From NCBI GenBank assembly GCA_910585895.1, contig CAJUHY010000011.1, positions 1 through 32,257 of the forward strand: DNA of 32,257 bases, in the 5' to 3' direction. Origin of the DNA: an uncultured Lachnospiraceae bacterium (GTDB lineage Bacteria; Bacillota; Clostridia; Lachnospirales; Lachnospiraceae). The notes beneath the pieces are model-generated. The model saw only the letters and a list, made by a program, of their open reading frames with translations, made no database searches and was not told the origin of the DNA. Positions 24,281 through 32,257 of this stretch are shown in pieces; position 1 is the first letter of the stretch, and each line of letters starts with the position of its first letter. The position numbers and the translations under genes are program-made.

Positions 24281-25225
24281 ATGATTAAGTCAGAGATTTG
24301 TGAAATGCTGGGCATTCAATACCCGGTATTTCAGGGTGGTATGGCTTGGATTGCCGATGGTAGACTGGCCGCTGCCGTATCTGAGGGCGGCGGTCTGGGT
24401 ATCATTGCGGCCGGAAACGCGCCGGGCAGTTATGTCAGGGAGCAGATTACGGCTGCCAGGTCACTTACCGACAAACCCATAGGTGTGAATATTATGCTGC
24501 TGAGTCCTTTTGCGGACGAAATAGCGCAGATTGTAATAGAAGAAAAAATAGAAGTCGTCACAACCGGAGCAGGAAATCCTTCCAAATATATGGAAGCCTG
24601 GAAACAAGCCGGCATTAAGGTGATTCCCGTAGTGGCATCGGTTGCGTTGGCAAAGTTAATGACGCGTCTTGGCGCTTCTGCCCTCATTGCTGAAGGCGGG
24701 GAGAGCGGCGGCCATGTAGGTGAACTTACCACGATGGTTCTGGTTCCGCAGATTTGCGATGCGACTACGCTGCCTGTGATTGCAGCCGGAGGCATAGCTG
24801 ATGGCAGGGGCGTAGCGGCAGCATTTATGTTAGGAGCGTGCGGCGTACAGATGGGAACGCGTTTTCTGAGTGCGCAGGAATGCAGCATTCATCCCACATA
24901 TAAAGAGCGGATCATTAAGGCAAGCGACCTCTGCACGATGGTTACAGGCAAACGGTTGGGGCATCCTGTGCGCAGTCTGCGTACACAGTTTGCCAGAGAC
25001 TATGCGAAAGCTGAATTCGGAGGATTGCCGGACGAAGAATTAGAAGCGTTTGGAACCGGAGCCCTTCGCCTGGCCGTACAGGAGGGAGATATGAAAAAAG
25101 GCTGTTTCCTTTCCGGGCAGATTGCGGCAATGGTGAAAAAAGAGCAGCCTGCCGCTGAAATTATTAAGGAAGTAATGGAGGAAGCAGAACCTATCCTTCT
25201 GAGGGCAGCGCAATGGGTAAAATAG
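24281..25225 (+). CDS. fabK: Enoyl-ACP reductase II (FMN-dependent)
   Basis: This 314-aa flavoenzyme reduces trans-2-enoyl-ACP in the last step of each elongation cycle. It is a TIM barrel of the nitronate-monooxygenase-like family: QGGMAWIADGRLAAAVSEGGGLGII at the N-terminus, the catalytic His H145 in EGGESGGHVGE, and FMN-binding IAAGGIADGRGVAAAFMLGA. FabK is unrelated to FabI and is intrinsically insensitive to triclosan. The start is 5 bp after acpP with no clear ribosome binding site, so translation is probably coupled. It overlaps fabD by 13 bp. Confidence 0.94.
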   Translation: MIKSEICEMLGIQYPVFQGGMAWIADGRLAAAVSEGGGLGIIAAGNAPGSYVREQITAARSLTDKPIGVNIMLLSPFADEIAQIVIEEKIEVVTTGAGNPSKYMEAWKQAGIKVIPVVASVALAKLMTRLGASALIAEGGESGGHVGELTTMVLVPQICDATTLPVIAAGGIADGRGVAAAFMLGACGVQMGTRFLSAQECSIHPTYKERIIKASDLCTMVTGKRLGHPVRSLRTQFARDYAKAEFGGLPDEELEAFGTGALRLAVQEGDMKKGCFLSGQIAAMVKKEQPAAEIIKEVMEEAEPILLRAAQWVK

Positions 25226-26112
25226 CATTTGTTTTTTCTGGTCAGGGAGACCAGTATCCGGGGATGGGCAGGGAGCTTGCAGAAAAATATCCGGCGGCAG
25301 CAGAAGTTTTTGCCATGTGCGACCGGCTGCGCCCCGGCACATCATCCCAGTGTTTCGAAGGTACAGAAGAAGAGTTAAAAGAGACAAAAAATACACAGCC
25401 GTGTCTGTTTGCATTTGAACTGGCAGCGGCTATGGTTTTACATAAAAAAGGAATTTTTGCTGATTTTGCGGCGGGTTTTTCCCTCGGAGAAGTAGCGGCA
25501 GCTACCTATACCGGTATTTTTGAACATGAAACAGGATTTCAGCTGGTATGCAGGCGCGGGGAACTGATGCAGCGGGAAGCGGAAAAATTCGATACAATGA
25601 TGGCAGCTGTTGTCAAGCTGACAGCGCAGCAGGTGGAAGAAATCTGTCAGAGATTTTCAGATGTATATCCAGTCAATTACAATGCACCTGGACAGATTGC
25701 AGTTTCGGGTCTGTCAGCACAGATGGTAAATTTTATGGCAGAAGTAAAAAAAGCCGGAGGCAGAGCGATTCCATTAAAAGTTAAAGGAGCATTTCATTCT
25801 CCGTTTATGGAAGAAGCAGCGTTGGCGTTTGCCAGTGAACTGGAAGCTGCGCCATATACAAAAGGAAGCGTGCCGCTTTATTCTAATATGACGTCTGCGC
25901 CATATACGGATGATGTTGTGCATTTATTGTCAAGACAGATTTGCAGTCCGGTTAAATGGGAACAGATTATCTGCAATATGGTCGCTCAGGGAGCAGATAC
26001 ATTTATTGAAATAGGTCCCGGCAAGACGCTGGCCAATATGATTAAGAGAATCAGCCCGCAGGTGGCGGTCCGCACAGTTACAGAATATTTAGCGGAGGTA
26101 GGAGTATGTTAA
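25213..26112 (+). CDS. fabD: Malonyl-CoA:ACP transacylase
   Basis: The 299-aa enzyme transfers malonyl from CoA to ACP to supply elongation units. The oxyanion-hole stretch GQGDQYPGMG, nucleophile S90 in GFSLGE, arginine in CRRGELM and catalytic H195 in GAFHSPFM are present. The position before the nucleophile is Phe where many enzymes have His (GHSLG); streptococcal enzymes also vary here, so activity is not in doubt. It overlaps both neighbours (13 bp with fabK, 7 bp with fabG). Confidence 0.93.
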   Translation: MGKIAFVFSGQGDQYPGMGRELAEKYPAAAEVFAMCDRLRPGTSSQCFEGTEEELKETKNTQPCLFAFELAAAMVLHKKGIFADFAAGFSLGEVAAATYTGIFEHETGFQLVCRRGELMQREAEKFDTMMAAVVKLTAQQVEEICQRFSDVYPVNYNAPGQIAVSGLSAQMVNFMAEVKKAGGRAIPLKVKGAFHSPFMEEAALAFASELEAAPYTKGSVPLYSNMTSAPYTDDVVHLLSRQICSPVKWEQIICNMVAQGADTFIEIGPGKTLANMIKRISPQVAVRTVTEYLAEVGVC

Positions 26113-26834
26113 AGGGAAAGGTTGCAGTTGTGACAGGTGCATCCAGGGGAATCGGTGAGGCTATTGCCTGTAAACTTTCTTCTCTTGGCGCGGATATAGC
26201 AGTAATTTATGCCGGTAATAATGTTGCAGCGGAAAATGTATGTAAAAATTGCCAGGAAAATTACGGTATAAAGGCAAAATCTTATCAATGTGACGTATCT
26301 GATTTTGAAGCAGTCAAACAGACAGTGGCAAATATCAAAGCAGATTTTGGCACGGTGCATATTTTGGTCAATAATGCCGGAATTACCAGAGATGGTCTCT
26401 GTGCCATGATGAAAGAAACAGACTTTACTGCAGTTATTGACACGAATCTTAAAGGAGCATTTAATTTTACGAAACATTGTATTGGTATGTTTCTTAAGAA
26501 TCGGGAGGGTTGTATCATCAATATTTCTTCGGTGGTGGGACTCACTGGAAATGCCGGGCAGTGTAATTATGCAGCTTCAAAAGCTGGTCTGATTGGACTT
26601 ACAAAATCGGTTGCCAAGGAACTTGCCCCCCGCGGGATTCGCTGCAATGCCATAGCCCCTGGTTTCATCAGAACGGATATGACAGAATCTCAGGAAGAGA
26701 ACCCCTTGTTGGCAGCAGTTCCTTTAGGGAGAATGGGGGACCCCTCGGATATAGCACAGGCGGCAGCTTATCTGGCAACGGCGAATTATGTAACAGGAGA
26801 AGTGCTGCGCGTCGACGGCGGCATTGCCATGTAA
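26106..26834 (+). CDS. fabG: 3-oxoacyl-ACP reductase
   Basis: The 242-aa NADPH-dependent short-chain dehydrogenase performs the first reduction of the elongation cycle. The nucleotide-binding TGASRGIG (residues 10-17), NNAG (89-92), and catalytic N114, S142, Y155 and K159 (YAASK) are all in place, as is the C-terminal VTGEVLRVDGGIAM typical of FabG. GGAGGTAGGAG precedes the ATG inside the end of fabD. Confidence 0.95.
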   Translation: MLKGKVAVVTGASRGIGEAIACKLSSLGADIAVIYAGNNVAAENVCKNCQENYGIKAKSYQCDVSDFEAVKQTVANIKADFGTVHILVNNAGITRDGLCAMMKETDFTAVIDTNLKGAFNFTKHCIGMFLKNREGCIINISSVVGLTGNAGQCNYAASKAGLIGLTKSVAKELAPRGIRCNAIAPGFIRTDMTESQEENPLLAAVPLGRMGDPSDIAQAAAYLATANYVTGEVLRVDGGIAM

Positions 26835-26845
26835 GGAGAATAGAT

Positions 26846-28084
26846 ATGAGTGAAAATAGAAGAGTTGTTGTCACCGGACTAGGTGCAATTACCCCGGTAG
26901 GGAATAATGCAAAAGATACGTGGGAAAGCCTGAAAAATGGCAAAAACGGTATAGGCTCTATCAGCCTCTTTGATACAGAGAAGTTAAAAGCTAAGCTTGC
27001 CGCAGAGGTAAAAGGCTTTGACCCTAAGGAATATCTGGAGGTCAACGATGTCCTCCGTACTGACCGTTATGCGCAGTTTGCCGTTGCGGCAGCGCAGCAG
27101 GCCGTGGATGAAAGCGGAGTGGAAGGGACTGTAGAACCCGAACGTTTTGCTGTTTTCTTCGGTACTGGAATCGGCGGAATCGGAACCTTTGAGAAAGAGC
27201 ATACCAAGTTGATGGAAAGAGGACCCCGTCGCGTATCCCCTTTGTTTGTTCCTATGATGATTGCCAATATGGCGGCGGGTATGATTGCCATTCGCCATGA
27301 TTGCCGGGGAACTGCCATGCCGGCGGTTACCGCCTGTGCCTCTGGCTCAAATGCAATCGGTGAGGCTATGCGTATGATTCGTCATGGCTATGCGGATGCT
27401 GTGATTACCGGAGGCGCGGAGGCGTCCATAAACGCTTCTGCAGTGGCAGGCTTTGCTAACATGCTGGCGCTGTCAACTTCTGAAAATCCAGATGAAGCAT
27501 CGCTGCCTTTTGATAAACGCAGGGGTGGATTTGTTATCGGCGAAGGAGCGGTTGCGCTCGTATTGGAGGAATATGAACACGCTAAAGAGCGTGGAGCAAA
27601 GATTTACGGTGAAGTCTGCGGTTATGGTTCTACCTGTGATGCGTACCATATTACCGCGCCCCATCCAGAAGCCAGAGGCGGAGCCCGGGCAATGACGGAT
27701 GCTATGGGCGAAGCCGGATACAGTGAAGAGGATATTGTGTATGTAAATGCGCATGGGACCGGCACGCCAATGAATGACGTTGTGGAAACGCTGGCTATCA
27801 AGAAGGCGCTTGGTGAAGAGACCGCCAGGAAAGCATATGTCAGCTCCACAAAATCAATGACCGGGCATATGCTCGGCGCGGCAGGAGCGTTGGAAGCGCT
27901 GGCTTGCCTGCAGGCTTTGAACGAGGGCATTATCCCGCCGACTATCAACCTGTTGGAGCAGGATGAAGAGTGTGATTTGAACTGTGTGCCAAATTCTGCA
28001 ATAAAAGCAGACATTACATTAGCGTTGTCCAATTCCCTTGGATTTGGCGGGCACAACGCCTGTCTGGCTTTTAGAAAGGTGTAG
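26846..28084 (+). CDS. fabF: 3-oxoacyl-ACP synthase II
   Basis: The 412-aa condensing enzyme joins malonyl-ACP to acyl-ACP. The catalytic triad is visible: C164 in VTACASGSNAIGEA, H303 in NAHGTGTPMND and H341 in STKSMTGHMLGAAGA. It starts 11 bp after fabG with AAGGAG upstream. It is the only condensing enzyme in the operon; the initiating FabH is missing from this window. Confidence 0.96.
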   Translation: MSENRRVVVTGLGAITPVGNNAKDTWESLKNGKNGIGSISLFDTEKLKAKLAAEVKGFDPKEYLEVNDVLRTDRYAQFAVAAAQQAVDESGVEGTVEPERFAVFFGTGIGGIGTFEKEHTKLMERGPRRVSPLFVPMMIANMAAGMIAIRHDCRGTAMPAVTACASGSNAIGEAMRMIRHGYADAVITGGAEASINASAVAGFANMLALSTSENPDEASLPFDKRRGGFVIGEGAVALVLEEYEHAKERGAKIYGEVCGYGSTCDAYHITAPHPEARGGARAMTDAMGEAGYSEEDIVYVNAHGTGTPMNDVVETLAIKKALGEETARKAYVSSTKSMTGHMLGAAGALEALACLQALNEGIIPPTINLLEQDEECDLNCVPNSAIKADITLALSNSLGFGGHNACLAFRKV

Positions 28085-28086
28085 GT

Positions 28087-28521
28087 ATGAATGAAACAGA
28101 GATTCGCAAATATGCAGGGCTGATGCAGGAGCTTGGGCTTACTGGCCTGGAAATTACGGAGAATGATAAAGTTGTGCGCTTGGAACGCGCACTTCCGGCT
28201 GTGGCAAAAGAAGTAGTGACAGTGCCGGAAACTGCGGCAGTGGCTGTTCCATCGCCAATGTCCAAGTCAGATGGCACAGCAGATTATGTCAGCGTGAAAT
28301 CTCCGGTAGTCGGCGTGTTTTACGCAGCGCCGGCGGAAAATGCCGACCCCTATGTTGCCGTTGGCGACCATGTAAAGAAGGGGCAGACTCTTTGTATCGT
28401 GGAAGCAATGAAATTGATGAATGAAATCACTGCCGAGGAAGACGGCATCATTGCGGAGATTTGTGTAACCAATGACCAGGTGGTTGAATTTGGCACCGAA
28501 TTGTTCCGCATTAAGAGGTGA
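28087..28521 (+). CDS. accB: Biotin carboxyl carrier protein of acetyl-CoA carboxylase
   Basis: The 144-aa protein carries biotin on K109 within VEAMKLMN, the universal biotinylation motif. An N-terminal helical part (1-35) and an Ala/Pro/Val-rich hinge (about 37-60) come before the biotinyl domain (66-144). It begins 2 bp after the fabF stop, implying coupled translation. It works with the accC, accD and accA products encoded downstream. Confidence 0.94.
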   Translation: MNETEIRKYAGLMQELGLTGLEITENDKVVRLERALPAVAKEVVTVPETAAVAVPSPMSKSDGTADYVSVKSPVVGVFYAAPAENADPYVAVGDHVKKGQTLCIVEAMKLMNEITAEEDGIIAEICVTNDQVVEFGTELFRIKR

Positions 28522-28525
28522 GACC

Positions 28526-28942
28526 ATGAATAGAGAAGATATTATGAAAATACTGCCTCACAGGGAGCATATGCTCCTTTTGGATGAAGTAGAGGAAGAG
28601 GATGGCGTTGCTATCGGGCATTATAAGGTGCGCGGGGATGAATTTTTCCTCAAAGGTCATTTTCCGGGCAATCCCATCGTGCCAGGTGTGATTCTCTGCG
28701 AGATTCTGGCGCAGTCAGCATGTATACTCTTGCAGGAGGCGATGGATGAAGGGAAACTTCCTGTCTATACAGGGCTTAATAATGTAAAGTTCCGTTCCCC
28801 GGTCAAACCTGGTGATACAATTGAAACACAGTGCTTTATCAAACGTTCAAAGCATCCGTTTTATTTTGCCGAAGGGACAGTTACGGTGGACGAAAAAATA
28901 TGTGTGTCGGCTGAATTTTCTTTTGCAGTTATGGGAGAGTAA
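28526..28942 (+). CDS. fabZ: 3-hydroxyacyl-ACP dehydratase
   Basis: The 138-aa hot-dog-fold enzyme dehydrates 3-hydroxyacyl-ACP. The helix motif GHFPGNPIVPGVILCE carries catalytic H45 and E59. The start at 28526 (MNREDIMKILPHRE) is the family's normal N-terminus and has AAGAGGTG upstream; the open frame from 28472 runs through the end of accB and is not used. It sits between accB and accC, the same position as in streptococcal operons. No separate isomerase gene (fabM) is seen. Confidence 0.94.
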   Translation: MNREDIMKILPHREHMLLLDEVEEEDGVAIGHYKVRGDEFFLKGHFPGNPIVPGVILCEILAQSACILLQEAMDEGKLPVYTGLNNVKFRSPVKPGDTIETQCFIKRSKHPFYFAEGTVTVDEKICVSAEFSFAVMGE

Positions 28943-28944
28943 CT

Positions 28945-30255
28945 ATGTTTTCAAAAATATTGATTGCCAACCGCGGCGAAATTGCCGTGCGTATTATCCG
29001 TGCCTGTAAAGAGATGGGGGTTGCCACAGTAGCGGTATATTCTGAGGCAGATAAAAATGCTCTTCATGTGGCTTTGGCGGACCAAAGTTACTGTATCGGC
29101 AGTCCGGAGGCTTCCGAAAGTTACCTGAATGAAGATCAGATTATCAGCGCGGCCATTTTGGCTGGAGCTCAGGCAATTCATCCGGGTTATGGATTTCTTT
29201 CTGAAAATGCCCATTTTGCGCGGCTTTGTCGAAGAAACGGGCTGGTGTTTATCGGGCCTGATCCGGAAAATATGGAGCGGCTCAGCGATAAAGCTGTACT
29301 GAAAGAGTTGATTCAAAATACCGGGCTTACGGTTATTCCTGGTACGAAAGCGGTGATGTCTTTAGAAGAAGCAAAGCAAGCTGCCGTGCAGATTGGTTAT
29401 CCGGTCATGCTCAAGGCATGTGCCGGCGGCGGCGGACGGGGAATCCGCCTGGTTCGCAGCGAGGACGATTTGGATGAATCATATTTGCAGGCAACCAGCG
29501 AGGCGGTGCAGGCGTTTGGTGATGGCAGCGTATATCTGGAAAAATATATTTTTCCAGCACGACATGTTGAACTGCAGATTCTTGCTGATGAACAGGGAAA
29601 TGCCGTCTGCCTTGGCGACCGGGATTGTTCCCTGCAAAGGCGCAACCAGAAGCTGATTGAGGAGACGCCTTCTCCTGCCATTGGAGCGGAACAAAGAAAA
29701 GACATTATGGCGTTGGCGGTGGAGGCGGTCAAGAAAATCGGCTACGTGGGAGCCGGGACCTTAGAGTTTTTGCTGGATAACCATGGCAATTTCTGGTTTA
29801 TGGAGATGAATGTCCGTCTGCAGGTAGAGCATTCTGTCACTGAGATGCTGACCGGCATAGACCTTGTGAAATGGCAGATTCGCATTGCCGCTGGGATTCC
29901 CATAAATTTCACACAAAAAGACATTCGTATGCAGGGGTCAGCCATTGAATGCCGTATCAATGCCGCAAGCTGCGGGACGCTTGAGATGCTGCATATTCCA
30001 GGAGGTCCTTCTGTAAGGTTTGATACTTATCTGATTGCAGGGACTGTCATTTCCCCCTATTATGATTCTTTGCTGGGAAAATTGGTGGTATTTGCCAAGA
30101 CCAGAGAGGAGACGTTGCGAAAAATGCGGGCGTCCCTGTGTGAGCTGGTGATTGATGGAATTGCCACGAATATAGAAGAACAGCTTCGTATTGTGGAAGA
30201 TGAGAGATTCACATCTGGAAAATATGATTTAACTTTTATGGGAAATATACAATAA
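28945..30255 (+). CDS. accC: Biotin carboxylase subunit of acetyl-CoA carboxylase
   Basis: The 436-aa ATP-grasp enzyme carboxylates biotin on AccB using bicarbonate and ATP. Clear signatures are ILIANRGEIAVRIIRACKE at the start, IHPGYGFLSENA, the ATP-binding glycine loop CAGGGGRGIRLV, FMEMNVRLQVEHSVTEM with metal and catalytic residues, and IECRINA. It is a little shorter than usual (about 450) but complete. It starts 2 bp after fabZ. Confidence 0.95.
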   Translation: MFSKILIANRGEIAVRIIRACKEMGVATVAVYSEADKNALHVALADQSYCIGSPEASESYLNEDQIISAAILAGAQAIHPGYGFLSENAHFARLCRRNGLVFIGPDPENMERLSDKAVLKELIQNTGLTVIPGTKAVMSLEEAKQAAVQIGYPVMLKACAGGGGRGIRLVRSEDDLDESYLQATSEAVQAFGDGSVYLEKYIFPARHVELQILADEQGNAVCLGDRDCSLQRRNQKLIEETPSPAIGAEQRKDIMALAVEAVKKIGYVGAGTLEFLLDNHGNFWFMEMNVRLQVEHSVTEMLTGIDLVKWQIRIAAGIPINFTQKDIRMQGSAIECRINAASCGTLEMLHIPGGPSVRFDTYLIAGTVISPYYDSLLGKLVVFAKTREETLRKMRASLCELVIDGIATNIEEQLRIVEDERFTSGKYDLTFMGNIQ

Positions 30256-30312
30256 AATAAATAGAATATATTTAATATAATTATGATTTGATATTATAAA
30301 ATAGGTGATGAA
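30256..30312 (+). other. AT-rich spacer between accC and accD
   Basis: The only sizeable gap inside the operon (57 bp) is almost pure A/T and includes ATATTATAAAATAGG just before accD. It could hold an internal promoter, but no convincing -35 is seen. It ends with the AGGTGAT ribosome binding site of accD. Confidence 0.25.
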
Positions 30313-31164
30313 ATGGCTTTGATAAATTTTTTAAAACCCAAAAACCAGTTAGAGGAAGGCGGTCGTACAGCGGCTCTCGTACAGCGGGATGAAGGGGAAC
30401 CGGAAAAAAAGTGCCCCAACTGCCATAAAGATATTCCCTTGAGCCGTCTCTGGGCAAACCGCCTGGTCTGCCCCTGTGGATATCATTTCCGCATGAAAGC
30501 GCGGCAGCGGATAAAAATGCTTGTGGATAAAGACAGTTTTGAAGAATTGTTTGCAGAAATGAAGGCAGGAAATCCTTTAAATTTTCCTGGCTATAAAGAG
30601 AAAGTCGAGAACGTCCGTGCAGCCAGCGGTGAAGAGGAAGCGGTAGTCTGTGGTCTGGCTAAAATCGGCAGACAGGATTGCTGTCTATTCGTCATGGATC
30701 CCTATTTTATGATGGGGAGCATGGGAAGTGCCGTGGGTGAAAAAATCACATTGTTATTTGAATATGCCATGAGACATCGCCTTGCAGTCATTGGTTTTAC
30801 GGTCTCAGGCGGCGCCAGAATGCAGGAAGGGCTATTATCCCTGATGCAGATGGCAAAGACGAGCGCGGCAGTGAAACGCCACAGCGATTCCGGTTTATTG
30901 TACCTTGCTGTGCTTACAGACCCCACGACAGGCGGCGTGACAGCAAGCTTTGCCATGGAAGCGGACATTATTCTGGCAGAACCAGGGGCGACAGTCGGCT
31001 TTGCCGGGATGAGGGTGATTGAGCAGACGACCAGAAAATCTCTGCCCAAGGGATTTCAAAAGTCTGAATTTGTGTTGGAGCATGGATTTATCGATGCCAT
31101 AGTTGCCCGCGCAAACCAGAAAAAAATGTTGGCGGAACTTCTGAAAATGCATTATGGAGGGTGA
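30313..31164 (+). CDS. accD: Acetyl-CoA carboxylase carboxyltransferase, beta subunit
   Basis: The 283-aa subunit, with AccA, transfers the carboxyl group from biotin to acetyl-CoA. An N-terminal zinc ribbon is followed by the crotonase-like carboxyltransferase domain (GFTVSGGARMQEGLLSLMQMAKTSAA, LTDPTTGGVTASFAM, GFAGMRVIEQT). The zinc ribbon is unusual: the first knuckle is C34-x2-C37 as expected, but the second is C53-P-C55 (LVCPCGYHF), one residue shorter than the usual CPxC. Zinc binding may still occur with altered geometry. The gene ends 4 bp before the preferred accA start. Confidence 0.94.
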   Translation: MALINFLKPKNQLEEGGRTAALVQRDEGEPEKKCPNCHKDIPLSRLWANRLVCPCGYHFRMKARQRIKMLVDKDSFEELFAEMKAGNPLNFPGYKEKVENVRAASGEEEAVVCGLAKIGRQDCCLFVMDPYFMMGSMGSAVGEKITLLFEYAMRHRLAVIGFTVSGGARMQEGLLSLMQMAKTSAAVKRHSDSGLLYLAVLTDPTTGGVTASFAMEADIILAEPGATVGFAGMRVIEQTTRKSLPKGFQKSEFVLEHGFIDAIVARANQKKMLAELLKMHYGG

Positions 31165-31168
31165 TATT

Positions 31169-31960
31169 TTGAGCCTGATACCTTATAACAGAGTAAAACT
31201 TGCCCGTGATAGTGAAAGACCTACAGGGCTTGATTATATCGGACATATTTTTAAAGGATTTATGGAATTTCATGGTGACCGCCGGTTTGCTGACGACCAT
31301 GCAGTTGTCGGCGGCATTGCCAGACTGGGGGGCAGCCCTGTGACAGTGATTGCCATTGAAAAGGGACATACCGCTAAGGAGCGTGCATACCGCAATTTCG
31401 GTGCAGCTCACCCCGAGGGTTACCGTAAGGCGCTGCGCCTGATGAAACAGGCAGAAAAATTCGGCAGACCAATTATCTGTTTTGTGGATACTTCCGGGGC
31501 ATATTGTGGGATTGGTGCGGAGGAACGCGGGCAGGGCCAGGCAATTGCCGAAAATTTGATGGAGATGTCTACGCTCTGCGTGCCGGTCATTTCCATACTG
31601 ATAGGTGAGGGCGGCAGCGGCGGAGCGCTTGGGCTTGCTGTTTCCGACCGTGTATGGATGCTGCAGAATGCGGTGTATTCCGTGATTTCCCCGGAGGGGT
31701 GTGCCAGCATTCTCTGGAAGGATGCAAGCAAGGCGGAAATTGCGGCAGCCAGGCTGAAGCTTACGGCAGAGGATGCCAAGAGCCTCGGTGTGATTGAACG
31801 CATCTTATCGGAAGACGATATTGGAAAAAAAGAATTTTATGAGCGAATCCGCACACTTTTAATAGAAGAAATAGGAGAGCTGTCAAACGACCTTGATTTG
31901 GTGGGCAAACGTTATGAACGTTTCCGCCGTATTGGTGCAGATGTGGTAAATAAGGAGTAA
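31169..31960 (+). CDS. accA: Acetyl-CoA carboxylase carboxyltransferase, alpha subunit
   Basis: This 263-aa partner of AccD completes the carboxyltransferase. Visible signatures include RPTGLDYIGHIFKGFMEFHGDRRFADDHAVVGGIA, GAAHPEGYRKALRLMKQAEKF, FVDTSGAYCGIGAEERGQGQAIAENL and GEGGSGGALGLAVSDRVWM. A TTG start at 31169 is preferred because GGAGGG lies 8 bases upstream. The ATG at 31154 would overlap accD and would have its start inside that ribosome binding site. It is followed after 2 bp by an acyl-CoA synthetase gene. Confidence 0.94.
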   Translation: MSLIPYNRVKLARDSERPTGLDYIGHIFKGFMEFHGDRRFADDHAVVGGIARLGGSPVTVIAIEKGHTAKERAYRNFGAAHPEGYRKALRLMKQAEKFGRPIICFVDTSGAYCGIGAEERGQGQAIAENLMEMSTLCVPVISILIGEGGSGGALGLAVSDRVWMLQNAVYSVISPEGCASILWKDASKAEIAAARLKLTAEDAKSLGVIERILSEDDIGKKEFYERIRTLLIEEIGELSNDLDLVGKRYERFRRIGADVVNKE

Positions 31961-31962
31961 CT

Positions 31963-32257
31963 ATGAGCATATATCAGAGATATTGTACGGAAGTAATGGA
32001 CAGTCAGGGCAATTTAGAGAAATTTACGCTCAAATATCCTGAAAATTTTAATTTTGGCTATGATGTTGTGGATGTGATGGCAGAGGAAACGCCTGACAAG
32101 ACGGCGATAGTCTGGTGCAACACCGAGAACGAGGAGCATATCTTTACATTTTCGGATATCAGGAAATACAGCAATCAGATGGCAAATATATGGAAAAAGG
32201 CTGGGATAGTTCGTGGCGACAGAGTAATGGTAATCTTAAAGCGTCATTATGAATACT
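31963..32257 (+). CDS. AMP-forming acyl-CoA synthetase, N-terminal part (cut by window edge)
   Basis: About 98 codons are visible before the window ends. The peptide (NFNFGYDVVDVMAEETPDKTAIVW, then FTFSDIRKYSNQMANIWKKAG and GDRVMVIL) matches the N-terminal region of the adenylate-forming ANL family, in the acetyl-CoA or medium-chain acyl-CoA synthetase branch. The ATG is 2 bp after the accA stop and has AAGGAG, so it is part of the fab operon transcript. Placing an acyl-activating enzyme here could feed acetyl-CoA to carboxylase or activate exogenous fatty acids; the catalytic core lies outside the window. Confidence 0.85.
   Translation, partial: MSIYQRYCTEVMDSQGNLEKFTLKYPENFNFGYDVVDVMAEETPDKTAIVWCNTENEEHIFTFSDIRKYSNQMANIWKKAGIVRGDRVMVILKRHYEY

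Noticed and set aside
25293..25540. FabD nucleophile motif GFSLGE considered as an inactivating change
   Set aside because: The nucleophile Ser and catalytic H195 are present, and the residue before Ser varies among functional enzymes.
1..32257. CRISPR arrays, tRNA and rRNA genes, prophage or conjugation modules
   Set aside because: No regularly spaced direct repeats, no tRNA-like T-loop with matching arms, and no phage or conjugation gene families were found on either strand by eye.

Overview
The window reads as the chromosome of a low-to-mid GC, Gram-positive anaerobe of the class Clostridia, most like a gut Lachnospiraceae. Supporting signs are strong AGGAGG-type ribosome binding sites, sigma-A promoters, a class III fructose-1,6-bisphosphatase, FabK as enoyl-ACP reductase, DegV, a LytTR/DUF3021 pair, and a secreted GH51 enzyme ending in basic Big_2-type repeats. 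This placement is inferred from gene content only. No rRNA, tRNA, CRISPR array or phage module was seen.

Layout. (1) 1-2440, minus strand: an AT-rich Type II restriction-modification pair (endonuclease then N6-adenine methyltransferase, overlapping) behind its own promoter, with decayed coding sequence at the left edge. (2) 2517-5314: a hemolysin III/PAQR membrane protein (minus) and, after an approximately 540-bp gap, a DEAD-box RNA helicase with a DbpA-type RNA-binding tail (plus). (3) About 5360-6607: an IS1182-family element whose transposase has lost its centre. (4) 6847-11546: central carbon genes: 1-phosphofructokinase, PTS Enzyme I and fructose-1,6-bisphosphatase. Between the first two lies a 12-codon ORF that looks like a collapsed ptsH. 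(5) 11543-13820: a perfect-consensus promoter, an ECF sigma factor and an RsgI-like membrane anti-sigma factor with a long hydrophilic tail. (6) 13885-15788: a DegV lipid-binding protein, a ferritin-like diiron protein with a palindrome over its promoter, and a convergent 78-aa coiled-coil gene. (7) 16038-18739: LytTR regulator, DUF3021 membrane protein, ABC ATPase and ABC-2 permease, preceded by direct repeats 21 bp apart. (8) 18914-23855: a 1403-aa secreted arabinofuranosidase and a TerD-family protein. (9) 23995 to the right edge: a fatty-acid synthesis operon acpP-fabK-fabD-fabG-fabF-accB-fabZ-accC-accD-accA followed by the start of an AMP-forming acyl-CoA synthetase.

How the genes work together. 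Region 9 is a nearly complete malonyl-CoA and FAS II elongation pathway in the gene order known from streptococci, but without the usual fabT-fabH head. FruK, Enzyme I and Fbp act around fructose phosphates and PTS phosphoryl flow. The sigma/anti-sigma and LytTR/DUF3021/ABC groups are two separate envelope-linked regulatory modules. The most unusual points are the apparent ptsH deletion scar, the ECF sigma factor paired with an RsgI-type autoproteolytic anti-sigma domain, the LytTR module with its likely operator, and the palindrome over the ferritin-like gene promoter.
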